Shown: one piece after another, positions 15,050 through 22,872 of the stretch
How positions within the stretch are numbered: position 1 is the first letter of the stretch
Layout of the letters: the number at the start of each line of letters is the position of its first letter
NCBI GenBank assembly: GCA_964435725.1
Contig: CAYTAJ010000026.1
Location: forward strand, 1-30,638
Length of the DNA: 30,638 nucleotides
Direction: 5' to 3'
Origin: Litorimonas sp964435725
GTDB lineage: Bacteria > Pseudomonadota > Alphaproteobacteria > Caulobacterales > Maricaulaceae
Made by a program: the position numbers and the translations under genes
Notes under the pieces: generated by a model
What the model was told of the DNA's origin: nothing
Databases searched by the model: none
The model's input: only the letters and a program-made list of their open reading frames with translations

Positions 15050-15769
15050 ATGCGTAAGTTTATTTTAGGATCAGTCGCAGCGTTAAGCTTGACCGCCTGT
15101 AATTCTGGGGGGCCGACCTATATTACCTCTAGTGAAGTCCCACAGCCCAGCATGAATGTCAGTGCCACAGGCACAGTTTCAGCCGCGCCTGACCGCGCCA
15201 TTGTGACGGCAGGTGTTGTCAGCGAAGGTAAATCAGCGCGTGAAGCCATGATCAATAATGCAACACTTATGACCACAGTATATGAAGAATTAGAAGCCGC
15301 GGGTATCCCGCAAAAAAATGTGAACACGAGCCAATTATCATTGCAACCGCGCTATGATTATCGCGACCGTCAAGCCCCAAGAATTTCGGGATATGAAGCG
15401 CGAAACACGGTCACTGTAAAAAGTGAGACCTTGGACACGGTCGGTGCGATGCTTGATGCTTTGGTGAAAGCGGGAATCAACAATATTAACGGTGTATCCT
15501 TTTCCATCTCTGATCCTAAAAATGCACAAGCCGAAGCCCGCGAAGAAGCGATTAAAGAGGCGAAAGCCAAAGCCGAAGCGATGGCAAGTGCAGCAGGTGT
15601 CAAACTTGGCCCTCTTCTAAGTATGAGTGAGAATAATTTCAGCGCGAACCCGCGCCCTATGATGATGGCCTCCCGAATGCAGATGGAAAGCGATAGCGTC
15701 ACACCTATTTCAGCCGGGGAGCAATCACTACAGGTCACCGTCAATATGCGTTACGCGATTGAGGAATAG
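15050..15769 (+). CDS. SIMPL-domain (DUF541) lipoprotein
   Basis: A 239-residue predicted lipoprotein with lipobox SLTAC (Cys17). The rest is a DUF541/SIMPL domain: MNVSATGTVSAAPDRAIVTAGVVSEGKSAREAM, the central SQLSLQPRYDYRDRQAPRISGYEARNTVTV, the helix DPKNAQAEAREEAIKEAKAKAEAMASAAGVKLG and the C-terminal LQVTVNMRYAIEE. SIMPL proteins are periplasmic, oligomeric and poorly understood; some are linked to oxidative stress. ATGGAGA before the ATG is a good ribosome site. It is divergent from the carboxyltransferase gene and convergent with the next gene (10-base gap). Confidence 0.94.
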   Translation: MRKFILGSVAALSLTACNSGGPTYITSSEVPQPSMNVSATGTVSAAPDRAIVTAGVVSEGKSAREAMINNATLMTTVYEELEAAGIPQKNVNTSQLSLQPRYDYRDRQAPRISGYEARNTVTVKSETLDTVGAMLDALVKAGINNINGVSFSISDPKNAQAEAREEAIKEAKAKAEAMASAAGVKLGPLLSMSENNFSANPRPMMMASRMQMESDSVTPISAGEQSLQVTVNMRYAIEE

Positions 15770-15779
15770 TGCCTAAGCT

Positions 15780-16310
15780 CTAAGAACATCCTTCGGGAAA
15801 GTTGATCGCTGGCTCAAGGCCGATACGAAAGAAATTAATAATATCCGGCTTTCCTTGCTCAAATATAACTGAAACTTTGTCACTTAACCGAACGACCAAA
15901 TCTTCCTCAGGGTAGGTATAAAAATTAGGTTTTCTCTCTGAATGCCGATAAATTTTCTCAGCATCACCAAGAGTTGTTCCAATAGAGACACCTGACTTTG
16001 TAGAAATATTATCATCGACAACATCAAGCCTCTGAACGGTGTCATCGACAACCATAAACACGACTCCGCAATTCGTGCCATCAACGCATAGATAATAACA
16101 AGTATTAGGTTCATCCCAATACTCCTCAATCAATTCCCCACGTGTAAACGATGACTTAGCTTCTTTGGTACTCATACCAAAAGTTACGCCGCCATATCCA
16201 TTCTCATCCACATATTCTATATGACCAGATCTCCCTTCGGAAACTGACGCGGAAGCCGTACCAAATGAAGAAAGCGTGAGAATGAAAATAGTAAAGAGTA
16301 TTTTGTTCAT
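15780..16310 (-). CDS. Unknown exported protein
   Basis: I do not recognise the family. The 176-residue product has a signal peptide (MNKILFTIFILTLSSFGTASA) and a soluble domain with GYGGVTFGMSTKEAKSSF, a phrase common in small periplasmic proteins of the GMs-x-eA type, then four cysteines (CYYLC, NCGVV, PEGCS), and repeated beta-strand patterns such as GVVFMVVDDTVQRLDVVDD and GVSIGTTLGDAEKIY. It probably forms one or two disulfides in the periplasm. No strong Shine-Dalgarno precedes the ATG. Base composition is AT-richer than the neighbouring genes. Confidence 0.8.
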   Translation of the reverse strand: MNKILFTIFILTLSSFGTASASVSEGRSGHIEYVDENGYGGVTFGMSTKEAKSSFTRGELIEEYWDEPNTCYYLCVDGTNCGVVFMVVDDTVQRLDVVDDNISTKSGVSIGTTLGDAEKIYRHSERKPNFYTYPEEDLVVRLSDKVSVIFEQGKPDIINFFRIGLEPAINFPEGCS

Positions 16311-16389
16311 AGGTATCAGATTGTTCCCTTGCCAGGATAACTTAAAGCACCACTTACCCAGATATTATGGAGATAATATGTCAACAAAA

Positions 16390-16410
16390 AAGGCCGCTTT
16401 GCGCGGCCTT
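16390..16410 (-). terminator. Intrinsic terminator of panD
   Basis: An 8-bp stem AAGGCCGC/GCGGCCTT with a 5-base loop, followed on the minus strand by TTTTTTG. It lies 24 bases after the panD stop codon. Confidence 0.88.
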
Positions 16411-16434
16411 GTTCTCGTGTAATGTCGGTTTGCC

Positions 16435-16797
16435 CTAATGCACAGGTGGAACAATCACCTCATTATTTTCGTCGAGTAATACGACATTCGGGGCATAATT
16501 TCGCGCCTTTTCAGCTTCCATCTGGCAATAGGTGATAATGATAATTTTATCGCCGAGCTGCACACGCCGCGCCGCTGCACCGTTTAGGCCAAAAGTCTTT
16601 GACCCCCGTGGAGCGGTAATAGCATAGGTCGTAAAACGCTCCCCATTTGTGATATTAAGGATGTCCACTTGTTCATTCGGCAAAATACCGGATCGGTCTA
16701 AGAGGTCTTGGTCGATTGAAATCGAGCCTTCGTAATGTAAATCGGCTTGTGTCACCGTCGCCCGGTGAATTTTGCCTTTCATCATGGTCAGAAGCAT
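16435..16797 (-). CDS. panD: Aspartate 1-decarboxylase (pyruvoyl-dependent)
   Basis: A 120-residue PanD proenzyme, which decarboxylates L-aspartate to beta-alanine for pantothenate and CoA synthesis. Self-cleavage occurs at Gly24-Ser25 in HYEGSISID, giving the pyruvoyl group. Lys9, Arg54 and Tyr58 stand at the same positions as in the E. coli enzyme; ALNGAAAR-type segment appears as FGLNGAAARRVQLGD. A strong AAGGAGG ribosome site lies just upstream of the ATG, and the start gives the same residue numbering as E. coli. The gene is single, with its own terminator, divergent from the asparaginase homologue. Confidence 0.97.
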   Translation of the reverse strand: MLLTMMKGKIHRATVTQADLHYEGSISIDQDLLDRSGILPNEQVDILNITNGERFTTYAITAPRGSKTFGLNGAAARRVQLGDKIIIITYCQMEAEKARNYAPNVVLLDENNEVIVPPVH

Positions 16798-16917
16798 GCT
16801 GCCCCTCCTTTCCGTTTGTAGGCCCTATATAGGTATCACAAGGCGGTTGCAAAAGGTGATACCATAAAAAGAGAATTCTCGTTTATTAGGCGTTCATCTT
16901 CGGCTAAACGCGCTCAT

Positions 16918-17418
16918 ATGACTGAAAAACCCGATATAGCTGTCCTGATTACCGGGGGAACCTTGGATAAGGTTCATGACACACTAACCGAATCCTTGGT
17001 TTTCGGGGGTGGCGGGAAAACACGCGTCAAAAAAATCCTTAAAACCGGACGGACAGACTTCCCGCGCCTGCAAGTGCTCATGAAAATCGATAGTCTTGAA
17101 ATGACGGATGAAGACCGAGACTTCATCTTTCAAGCGATAAAGCGTACGCCTGAAGACCGCATCGTCATCACTCATGGCACAGGCACGATGGAACTGACGG
17201 CTAAATATTTGGACGGTAAAGTGAAGGATAAAACTATTGTCCTGACTGGTGCCATGCGACCCCAAGCGTTGGGGAAATCAGATGCGAGTTTTAATTTTGG
17301 CGGCGCTTTGATCGCAGCGCAAACTCTGCCTGAGGGCGTCTATGCCGTAATGAACGGACGCGTATTTTCAGCAAGTGAAGTAAAGAAGAATACCGAGACA
17401 GGTCGGTTCGATGGGTGA
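16918..17418 (+). CDS. Single-domain asparaginase homologue
   Basis: A 166-residue protein equal to the N-terminal domain of type I/II asparaginases, with no C-terminal domain. Catalytic positions: Thr15 in ITGGTLDK, Ser59 in IDSLEMTDED, Thr88 in THGTGTMELTA and Lys105 in DKTIVLTGAMRP. The aspartate that normally follows Thr88 (THGTDT) is Gly89 here, so substrate carboxylate/amino contact is altered and hydrolysis is uncertain. The C-terminus ends in FDG and overlaps the next gene by 8 bases, so it is not obviously a truncation artefact; free-standing short forms exist. It is divergent from panD; a link through aspartate is an inference. Confidence 0.87.
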   Translation: MTEKPDIAVLITGGTLDKVHDTLTESLVFGGGGKTRVKKILKTGRTDFPRLQVLMKIDSLEMTDEDRDFIFQAIKRTPEDRIVITHGTGTMELTAKYLDGKVKDKTIVLTGAMRPQALGKSDASFNFGGALIAAQTLPEGVYAVMNGRVFSASEVKKNTETGRFDG

Positions 17419-17785
17419 AGATTTTTTCGAGAATTCTGGGGGCGGCGACCCGGTTGCTATCCAACACTTGATATGGGTTTTAGGCCATCCTAAGACGTGG
17501 CTGACGCTCTTCCTTTGGATTACGCTCTTAACCGCCATAGTGAAAATTGCGAAGCGATTATGGACTCATGGGAAATGGTTTTGGCTCATGCTTTTCTTTG
17601 TCATAGTCAGCGCCGCTCTTACCTATTATATTTGGCTCTCTCAGAATGCTTTTGACCTTTATGTTCAAGGCAGAGGACATGAATTTATCGCCTTACGTTA
17701 TGCGAAGCGTGGCGTTTTGATTTTATCTATCTTGTCTCTGATTTGGATTATCGCTGATTGGCTTAAATCGAAACAATCAAGCTAA
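17411..17785 (+). CDS. Small three-TM membrane protein, unknown
   Basis: A 124-residue protein with three clear hydrophobic segments (about 28-46, 56-75 and 101-118). I recognise no family. Its ATG overlaps the end of the asparaginase homologue (ATGGGTGA, 8 bases), indicating translational coupling. Its 3' end overlaps the convergent regulator gene by 9 bases. Function unknown. Confidence 0.8.
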   Translation: MGEDFFENSGGGDPVAIQHLIWVLGHPKTWLTLFLWITLLTAIVKIAKRLWTHGKWFWLMLFFVIVSAALTYYIWLSQNAFDLYVQGRGHEFIALRYAKRGVLILSILSLIWIIADWLKSKQSS

Positions 17786-18547
17786 GGCCTCAAAATATAG
17801 GCGTGTCTCTTCATCGGCAGGGAAGAATAATTCCACACGCCTTTCACTCATCGTAACATCTTGGACCGTGCTAAATTCAGCGAGCATAGTGAGCATACTA
17901 AGAACCTTATTGTTCACTTTTATCTGGGTCGTGAGAACAGGACCAAGTTCTGAAAATGAAGCTGTATCCGCCTGTTTAAGACGTGAATCATTGGCAAGGC
18001 GTTGATAAGTTTCGAATGCGGGACTTTGCCGCCCCGCTTGAGACACTTCGGCTTGTAGCCTTAACAGTGTCCAAGTCGCGACAATATCCCAGTTCAAAAT
18101 GATGGGGTTATCAGGATCATCGTTTAATATTGAGTCCACGATACAAGGCGTATCGGCCATGGGCAGGAACTGCATTAAATGCATGGCGGACGGATTACTC
18201 CCAACGATATTCCACGCCGCATCAATGACGATGGCAGGCATTGGCATATGGTTTTCTAATATAGTCTCAATCGCACCCATAGCAGGCGCAAGGTCGGAGT
18301 CATCCAAAGCAAGTGCTGGGTATTCAGGGGCAAAACCAGCAGCAAGTAGAGCTTCATTCGTTGCAGACCGTGGCATTCCGAGAACCCGCGCCAAGGTCAG
18401 AACACTACCTCGACTTGGTTTTGACCGTCCTGTCTCTAGGAAACTTATATGCCTGCTCGAGAGACCTGATTCTACACTCAATGATAATTGACTAAAGCGT
18501 CTTACACTCCGCCAATCTCTAATTAAATCTCCAAATGTAGCGCTCAT
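17777..18547 (-). CDS. XRE-family regulator with MmyB-like ligand-binding domain
   Basis: A 256-residue transcriptional regulator. Residues 5-60 form a HTH_XRE domain (SQLSLSVESGLSSRHISFLETGRSKPSRGSVLTLARVLG). From about residue 100 it has the MmyB-like ligand-binding domain (PAIVIDAAWNIVGSNPSAMHLM, NWDIVATWTLLRLQAEV, LTTQIKVNNKVLSMLTMLAEFSTVQDVTMSERRVELFFP), a fold related to PAS that binds small, often fatty-acid-like ligands. Such regulators usually control a neighbouring gene; here the divergent four-TM gene is the obvious target. The palindrome at 18582-18596 is a candidate operator 35 bases from the start. Confidence 0.93.
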   Translation of the reverse strand: MSATFGDLIRDWRSVRRFSQLSLSVESGLSSRHISFLETGRSKPSRGSVLTLARVLGMPRSATNEALLAAGFAPEYPALALDDSDLAPAMGAIETILENHMPMPAIVIDAAWNIVGSNPSAMHLMQFLPMADTPCIVDSILNDDPDNPIILNWDIVATWTLLRLQAEVSQAGRQSPAFETYQRLANDSRLKQADTASFSELGPVLTTQIKVNNKVLSMLTMLAEFSTVQDVTMSERRVELFFPADEETRLYFEALA

Positions 18548-18581
18548 GGAAAAACAATAACATAAATAAAATCAAATGCAC

Positions 18582-18596
18582 TTACCTGAGAGGTAA
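18582..18596. promoter_or_regulatory. Candidate operator between MmyB-type regulator and membrane protein genes
   Basis: A perfect inverted repeat TTACCT-GAG-AGGTAA in the 100-base divergent gap. A second GAGGTA copy lies at 18616-18621, in direct orientation 26 bases from the first. The placement fits autoregulation and control of the divergent gene. Confidence 0.55.
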
Positions 18597-18647
18597 TTGG
18601 TTTCAGATATTCTTTGAGGTAGGCCAATTTAGAAATTGGAGAGCAAG

Positions 18648-19046
18648 ATGACTGTACTACAAATTTTACCAATCCTCGCCGCTGGCTTATTTTTGCTTAT
18701 AACGATTGGCGCCTTATTGAAGAGAACGCATTCAACCTCTCAAAATTGGCAATTACCCGCTCTGCTCTTTCTCGCCTTCACAGGCTTCTCCCTCTACACA
18801 GTGGCAGTAGATGGCCTGATTGGTTTCTGGAATAATCATACGCAAAATGCGTCGGGCAATCAGGTCTGGTTTGATTTATTATTAGCGATAGGCGTCGCTT
18901 GGGTTTTAATGCTTCCAAGGGCGCGCGCTCAAAATATGCGCCTTCCTCTTTGGCTGCTCTTCATTTGTTGTTCTGGCTGTGTTGGCGTTTTAGCCATGTT
19001 CTCAAGACTTCTCTGGCTTGAAAACCAATCCACTAAACACGCATAG
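18648..19046 (+). CDS. Four-TM membrane protein, unknown
   Basis: A 132-residue protein with four hydrophobic segments (VLQILPILAAGLFLLITIGALL, LPALLFLAFTGFSLYTVAV, VWFDLLLAIGVAWVLMLP, LPLWLLFICCSGCVGVLAMF). I recognise no named family; similar small proteins are often found beside MmyB-type regulators. The frame allows a TTG four codons upstream at 18636, but GGAGAGCAAG immediately before the ATG at 18648 fixes this start. Probably regulated by the divergent XRE gene. Confidence 0.82.
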   Translation: MTVLQILPILAAGLFLLITIGALLKRTHSTSQNWQLPALLFLAFTGFSLYTVAVDGLIGFWNNHTQNASGNQVWFDLLLAIGVAWVLMLPRARAQNMRLPLWLLFICCSGCVGVLAMFSRLLWLENQSTKHA

Positions 19047-19068
19047 TGCTAGTGAAGAATATCTCAAT

Positions 19069-19089
19069 CCTTATCGACAAACGGTAAGG
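19069..19089 (+). terminator. Hairpin after the four-TM gene, possible terminator
   Basis: CCTTATCG (19069-19076) pairs with CGGTAAGG (19082-19089), 8 bp with one U-G pair, loop ACAAA. No T-run follows, so termination is uncertain. It lies 23 bases after the stop codon. Confidence 0.3.
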
Positions 19090-19101
19090 GTTGGCTTAGT
19101 A

Positions 19102-19129
19102 AATATCCAATTGTGCTAAATTGGATATT
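19102..19129. promoter_or_regulatory. 11-bp perfect inverted repeat directly before the M16 protease start
   Basis: AATATCCAATT (19102-19112) and AATTGGATATT (19119-19129) are perfect reverse complements around a 6-base loop and end 3 bases before the ATG at 19133. No Shine-Dalgarno is visible in the region, so the hairpin would cover the site where a ribosome must land. It could also be an operator. Confidence 0.7.
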
Positions 19130-19132
19130 CTC

Positions 19133-21979
19133 ATGACTCTTTCTTTGAAAACTCTGGCTTTCAAACCTGCGGCGTTTTTTGTTGCGCCACTCGCTCTCAT
19201 AGCTTGCGACAATACGCAAAGCATTGCCCCAAGTGACAACAGTCTTCCAACGCTGGAATTTGAAAAAATAACCTTAGATAATGGTTTGGACGTCACCTTT
19301 CATGTAGATCGCTCAGACCCTCTTGTCGCGATTAATCTTGCCGTCCATGTCGGGTCAGCGCGTGAGAAGACTGGTAAGACTGGTTTTGCACATTTATTTG
19401 AGCACTTGCTTTTCTTGGACTCAGAAAATTTGGGTTATGGCGGTCTTGATGAGATGAATACCCGGATTGGCGGCGAAGGCACGAATGGCTTCACAACCAA
19501 TGACATGACACAATATTTCCAAGCTGTTCCGAAAGATGGACTGGAAAAAATCATTTGGGCAGAAGCCGATAAGCTTGGCTGGTTTATCAACACGGTCAAT
19601 CAGAATGTCATCGACCGTGAAAAGCAAGTCGTAAAAAATGAGAAACGTCAACGCGTTGATAACCAACCTTACGGACATAATCTCTATGTCATCAGTAAGG
19701 CCATTTATCCCGAAGGCCATCCTTATAATCACCAAGTCATCGGCTCTCTCGAAGATTTGGAAAATGCGACATTGGAGGATACGAAAGAATTCTTCGCTAA
19801 GTGGTATCGCCCCGATAATGTGACCGTCACTATCGCCGGTGATTTCGATGTAGCTGAAGCCAAAGCGATGGTTGAAAAATACTTCGGCGAAATTCCGGCG
19901 GGTGCAGAACCAACACCTAAAACACAGGCGGAACCCGTTAGCTTAGATACGACGAAAAAATTCAATCACGAAGATAATTTCGCGACGGTCCCGCAACTCA
20001 CACTCGTTTGGCCCACTGTGCCTGAATACCATCCAGACTCTTATGCCTTAAATATTTTGCTGAACTATCTGACTGATGGCAAGCGCGCGCCCATGAATGA
20101 GGTCCTCGTTGATGAAGAGCAGCTCACAACAAACGTCGCCGGGTTTAATTACAATAAAGAATTGGCAGGAGAAATTTATTTCTTCATCAATCCAAAAGCC
20201 GGAGAAGATACAGATGACCTCCTGCCCGCCACATGGAAAGCGTTTGAGCGTTTTGAAGAAAACGGTATTCCGCAAGACGCGTTAGAGCGAATCAAAACAA
20301 CCGCTGAAGTTGGTGTTTATGATGAAATCCAGTCTGCTCTGGGCAAAGCCATTGCTCTCGGCGAATATAATGTTTTCAAAAACAATCCGGGCTTTTTCAC
20401 AACAGACATAGAACGATTGCGAGCTGTCACAGCCGCTGATGTCCTTAATGTTTACAATAAGTACATCAAAGATAAACCTTATGTTGCGACGAGTTTTGTG
20501 CCCAAAGGGGCTTTAGAGCTTGGTCTTGAAGGAGCTGAAACAGCGCAAGTTGTTGAAGAAGTCGTTGTTCAAGGCGCGGAAAAAGATGTACCTTACGATC
20601 CATCGGCCCGTATTTTTGAACGTTCACCGTCATCTTTTGACCGCAAGGTAGAACCACCCTTTGGCGACGCCTATGATTTGCCGACGCCACAGATTTGGCG
20701 AGCCGAAGGCGACAATGGTTTAACCATGGTCGGCATACAATCGGATGAAGTGCCACTTATCGAATTTTCACTCGATTTCGACGCCGGTAAAAAGCGCTCT
20801 CCGATGGCAACACCGGGTCTTGCTGCTCTTGCTGGTGACATGCTTGTCAAAGGCGCAGGGGAACTGGATACAGCCGCGTTTCAAGAAGCCCTTGGCGCTA
20901 TGGGATCCACACTCTCCGTGAATACTAACAATCAATTCACGACAATTCGAGGCAAAACGCTCGCACGTAATTTGGATAAAACAGTCGCAATATTGAGCGA
21001 CATGATAAATGCGCCGCAATTTGACGAAAAAGAGTTTGAAACTCTGCGCGAAACTTATGCTCAAAATGCAGTATCACAGCTCGCTAATCCTAACTTTATC
21101 GCGGGTCGAGAAGTTGCCAAACTGAGCTATGCTGAACCAACGCCGCTGGCCATTGCAGGTGCGGGCACAGAAGAACAAGTCCGGGCAATAACGCTTGAAG
21201 CTGTTAAAAATTTTCACGCTAACCACTTTGACCTTTCAACAGCGACGTTAAACATCGTTGGTGATTTTGATGAAAACCAAGTGAAAAGCATTTTTGGTAA
21301 CCTGACGGACCCCGTAGAAACTCCGCTTCCAGAAAAAGCCATGCCAGCTCTCGCTTCAGTCGATAAAACGCAAATCTATTTCTATGATATTCCGGATGCC
21401 AAGCAGTCTGTCTTGCGATTGCGCCGTCCGGCCCTGCCTGTCACAGATGCTGACTTTGCAAAATTGGATGCATTGAACTTTCCTCTTGGCGGAATTTATA
21501 CGTCAAAGCTTATGACGACACTCCGTGTTGATAAAGGTTACACTTATGGCATCGGGTCCTTTGCCTTTGGGGACGCGCAACAAGGCCAGTTTGGTGTGAA
21601 CACATCAGTGCGAACCAATGCAACAAAAGAAAGCTTAGGCCTTATCACAGAGATTTTAGACTCTCATGCCAAAGAGATGGGCGAAGAAGAGCTCGCTGAG
21701 ACGAAGGATGCTCTATTGCGTGGTCAGGCTCTGAAGAATGAAACCTTGGGTGACAAGTTACGTCTGGTTCAAGATATCAGCCGAAATGGCCTGCCTGATG
21801 ATACGCAGTCAAAAGGCATGTCCCGCGTTCAATCTATGGATCTCGCATCCGCAAAAGCCTTAATGGCGTCGCATATTCGCCCAGATACCATGCGCATTGT
21901 CGTCGTCGGGGATGCGGCCTCTCAACTGGATCGTTTAAGCGATCTTGGATTTGGAGACCCCATTCTCTTGAACGAATAA
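19133..21979 (+). CDS. M16-family zinc protease, lipoprotein, two-lobed
   Basis: A 948-residue pitrilysin-family protease. A signal peptide ends in ALIAC (Cys25), so it is a lipoprotein. The N-terminal half carries the inverted zinc site HLFEH (residues 87-91) in GKTGFAHLFEHLLFLDS and the distal Glu170 in QVVKNEKRQ. The C-terminal half (from about residue 515) repeats the fold without HxxEH (LAALAGDMLVKG), the normal arrangement of active plus inactive lobes. It would degrade peptides or proteins in the periplasm. The frame reaches a TTG at 19121, but the ATG at 19133 gives a typical signal peptide. It is followed after nine bases by the DUF4349 gene, probably in one transcript. Similar two-lobed lipoproteins are common in Alphaproteobacteria. 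Confidence 0.95.
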   Translation: MTLSLKTLAFKPAAFFVAPLALIACDNTQSIAPSDNSLPTLEFEKITLDNGLDVTFHVDRSDPLVAINLAVHVGSAREKTGKTGFAHLFEHLLFLDSENLGYGGLDEMNTRIGGEGTNGFTTNDMTQYFQAVPKDGLEKIIWAEADKLGWFINTVNQNVIDREKQVVKNEKRQRVDNQPYGHNLYVISKAIYPEGHPYNHQVIGSLEDLENATLEDTKEFFAKWYRPDNVTVTIAGDFDVAEAKAMVEKYFGEIPAGAEPTPKTQAEPVSLDTTKKFNHEDNFATVPQLTLVWPTVPEYHPDSYALNILLNYLTDGKRAPMNEVLVDEEQLTTNVAGFNYNKELAGEIYFFINPKAGEDTDDLLPATWKAFERFEENGIPQDALERIKTTAEVGVYDEIQSALGKAIALGEYNVFKNNPGFFTTDIERLRAVTAADVLNVYNKYIKDKPYVATSFVPKGALELGLEGAETAQVVEEVVVQGAEKDVPYDPSARIFERSPSSFDRKVEPPFGDAYDLPTPQIWRAEGDNGLTMVGIQSDEVPLIEFSLDFDAGKKRSPMATPGLAALAGDMLVKGAGELDTAAFQEALGAMGSTLSVNTNNQFTTIRGKTLARNLDKTVAILSDMINAPQFDEKEFETLRETYAQNAVSQLANPNFIAGREVAKLSYAEPTPLAIAGAGTEEQVRAITLEAVKNFHANHFDLSTATLNIVGDFDENQVKSIFGNLTDPVETPLPEKAMPALASVDKTQIYFYDIPDAKQSVLRLRRPALPVTDADFAKLDALNFPLGGIYTSKLMTTLRVDKGYTYGIGSFAFGDAQQGQFGVNTSVRTNATKESLGLITEILDSHAKEMGEEELAETKDALLRGQALKNETLGDKLRLVQDISRNGLPDDTQSKGMSRVQSMDLASAKALMASHIRPDTMRIVVVGDAASQLDRLSDLGFGDPILLNE

Positions 21980-21988
21980 AGGCAAAAT

Positions 21989-22867
21989 ATGAAACGCGCA
22001 CTTATTGGATTAGCCGCTCTCGCAGTCATCGGCTGTGAGGGTGCACAAAATTATGAAATGGCAGAATATGGCGCGGCACCTCCACCTGCACCCGTTGCTA
22101 TGGCCGATAGTTTCCAAGAAAAACGCACGGCTCCAGCCCCTGAGCCAAGTTCATCCAATAATCCAACAGCGCAGTCTTTTTTAGCCTATCGCTATAATTA
22201 CGGCTTTGAGCTTCCAGCGAAAGCTGTCGCGGGAACAGCAAAATCTCATGCCGATATTTGTATTCAAGCAGGGGCCAATAAATGCCAGCTCCTGTCATCT
22301 TCAACCAATGACAACAACGCGGATTTCGTCACGGCTCGTCTGGCTTTCCGAGCGGAACCTGAATGGTTGGAGACATTTTTAGGTGATATTCAAGAGTCTG
22401 TTTCTTCTGCCCAAGGACGGATGACGTCTAACTCTATTTCTGCCGAAGACTTAACACGGTCCATTTTAGATACGGATGCGCGTTTGAAAGCCCAGACGAC
22501 CTTACGCGATCGTTTACAGGGTTTGTTAGCAACACGCGACGCAAAACTGCCAGACCTCCTCGCTTTGGAACGCGAGCTTGCCCGCGTCCAAGGGGAAATT
22601 GAGAGTGCAACATCCACGCTTGCCGCCCTCCGCCAACGGGTCTCAATGTCTCGCGTTGATGTGAATTATACCAGCAAACAAGTTGCTGTGAGCCAGAGCT
22701 CTGTCTCGCCTGTTGTTCGGGCTCTAAAAGGCTTTGTTGGCGATTTGTCTTACGGGCTTGCCGGCGTGATTTCTTTCTTTGCCGCCATTTTGCCGTGGTT
22801 GATATTAGTCATCCTCCCTAGCCTATGGCTTTTACGCTGGTTCTGGCGTAAGCGGAAAAAAGCCTAA
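21989..22867 (+). CDS. DUF4349 lipoprotein with C-terminal membrane segment
   Basis: A 292-residue DUF4349 protein. N-terminal signal with lipobox AVIGC (Cys16), a Pro/Ala-rich spacer (about 20-60), a beta-rich region (FVTARLAFRAEPEWLETFLGDI), a coiled coil (DTDARLKAQTTLRDRLQGLLATRDAKLPDLLALERELARVQGEIES), and a C-terminal transmembrane helix (FFAAILPWLILVILPSLWLL) with a basic WRKRKKA end. If both anchors are used the protein bridges or sits on the periplasmic face of the inner membrane. Function is unknown. It lies nine bases after the M16 gene, suggesting it acts on the same process. Confidence 0.93.
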   Translation: MKRALIGLAALAVIGCEGAQNYEMAEYGAAPPPAPVAMADSFQEKRTAPAPEPSSSNNPTAQSFLAYRYNYGFELPAKAVAGTAKSHADICIQAGANKCQLLSSSTNDNNADFVTARLAFRAEPEWLETFLGDIQESVSSAQGRMTSNSISAEDLTRSILDTDARLKAQTTLRDRLQGLLATRDAKLPDLLALERELARVQGEIESATSTLAALRQRVSMSRVDVNYTSKQVAVSQSSVSPVVRALKGFVGDLSYGLAGVISFFAAILPWLILVILPSLWLLRWFWRKRKKA

Positions 22868-22872
22868 ACGAA

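Noticed and set aside
16918..17785. Frameshifted full-length asparaginase
   Set aside because: The overlapping downstream frame encodes three transmembrane segments, not the asparaginase C-terminal domain.
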